Source: an uncultured Lachnospiraceae bacterium
Lineage (GTDB): Bacteria > Bacillota > Clostridia > Lachnospirales > Lachnospiraceae
Direction of reading: 5' to 3'
NCBI GenBank assembly: GCA_937950565.1
Contig: CALFCS010000096.1
Location: 1-5,386, forward strand
Length of the DNA: 5,386 nt
Shown here one piece after another: positions 5,127 to 5,386 of the stretch (position 1 is the first letter of the stretch; every line of letters begins with the position of its first letter). The notes beneath the pieces were generated by a model. It did not search any database, was not told where the DNA came from, and worked only from the letters and a program-made list of their open reading frames with translations. Both the position numbers and the translations under genes were made by a program.

Positions 5127-5386
5127 TTATTCTTTATATTTTTCCGTAAATCTCATGATAATAGCAGCACATTCCGCGCGGTTTGCATATCCTTCCGGGT
5201 CAAGGACAAGCTGTCCGTCAATCGTCTTCCCTGTGATAATCTCATTTCCTACTGCCCACTGCATTGCGTCAAGTGCGTAAGCATTTACATCTGCTGCATC
5301 TTTAAATGCATCCAGTTCCTTACGTGCACTCGTATCATAGCCTTTAAAATCCGCATAGCGGTACATCATGGCCGCCATCTGTTCCC
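5127..5386 (-). CDS. SLH-domain surface protein, C-terminal fragment (5' end outside window)
   Basis: The C-terminal 86 residues of a second surface protein, entering from the right edge. It shows the end of one SLH repeat (EQMAAMMYRYADFKGYD) and one whole SLH repeat (FKDAADV...ANRAECAAIIMRF) before the EKYKE end, matching the left protein except at four positions. ATG 5378 is only an internal methionine: the frame continues as Gln and Glu codons to the window edge, like REQMAAMMYR in the left copy. The gene converges on the sigma-like gene. Its 3' flank after the stop is unlike the left copy's, and no clear terminator hairpin of its own was seen before the sigma gene's palindrome. Cell-wall anchoring is the family role; the rest of the protein lies outside the window. 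Confidence 0.87.
   Translation of the reverse strand, partial: EQMAAMMYRYADFKGYDTSARKELDAFKDAADVNAYALDAMQWAVGNEIITGKTIDGQLVLDPEGYANRAECAAIIMRFTEKYKE
5127..5386 (-). repeat. Long inverted repeat, right copy (SLH-coding)
   Basis: Right partner of 559-818 in inverted orientation, about 93% identical over 260 bp and open at the window edge. About 4.3 kb separates the copies, including the three-gene operon and the sigma-like gene. Perfect tracts of 27-41 bp within it could support homologous recombination. Confidence 0.9.

Noticed and set aside
559..5386. Composite transposon or insertion sequence with the SLH-coding repeats as terminal ends
   Set aside because: The repeats are coding parts of normal SLH genes, with no transposase, no target-site duplication visible and similarity that stops at the stop codon.

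Overview
The window looks like a low-to-mid-GC Firmicute, most likely a gut clostridium of the Lachnospiraceae type. The reasons are the strong AGGAGG-type ribosome sites, the S-layer homology (SLH) surface proteins, the AT-rich intergenic DNA and a sigma-like regulator of the kind seen on clostridial mobile elements. This assignment is an inference; no taxonomic marker gene is present.

Layout from left to right: the 3' part of an SLH-domain surface protein gene (+, 1-818) ends in a strong hairpin terminator (826-873). A tight three-gene operon on the - strand follows. Read in its own direction it runs: a 336-residue protein of unknown biochemical activity (4188-3178), a 145-residue small component (3185-2748, overlapping the first gene by 8 bases), and a 612-residue SMC/Rad50-like coiled-coil ATPase of the DUF3732 type (2732-894, 15 bases after the previous stop). 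Gene order, sizes and sequence features fit an ABC three-component (ABC-3C) system. This is a computationally predicted class of prokaryotic conflict/defence modules made of an effector protein with a system-specific C-terminal domain, a winged-helix-like middle component and an ABC ATPase.

The operon's control region (about 4189-4345) has a candidate extended -10 promoter and two perfect 14-bp direct repeats 31 bp apart, about three helical turns, placed at and just downstream of the predicted transcription start. That is a plausible operator. Divergent from the operon is a 167-residue sigma-70 region-4-like regulator (+, 4547-5050) with a strong RBS. Its leader may hold a short peptide ORF and a long-range hairpin, and the gene ends in a perfect 28-bp palindrome plus T-run (5057-5089).

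The right edge (5127-5386, -) is the 3' end of a second SLH protein gene, about 93% identical over 260 bp to the left one and in inverted orientation. The putative defence island plus regulator (about 4.3 kb) therefore lies between two convergent SLH tails. These could allow inversion or gene conversion by homologous recombination. No integrase, transposase, tRNA, CRISPR array or rRNA was seen in the window.

Working model (inference): the ATPase and middle component sense or process an invader-associated nucleic acid structure and license the 336-residue effector. Expression is probably kept low by a repressor acting on the direct repeats. The adjacent sigma-like protein may be an island regulator or an unrelated passenger.
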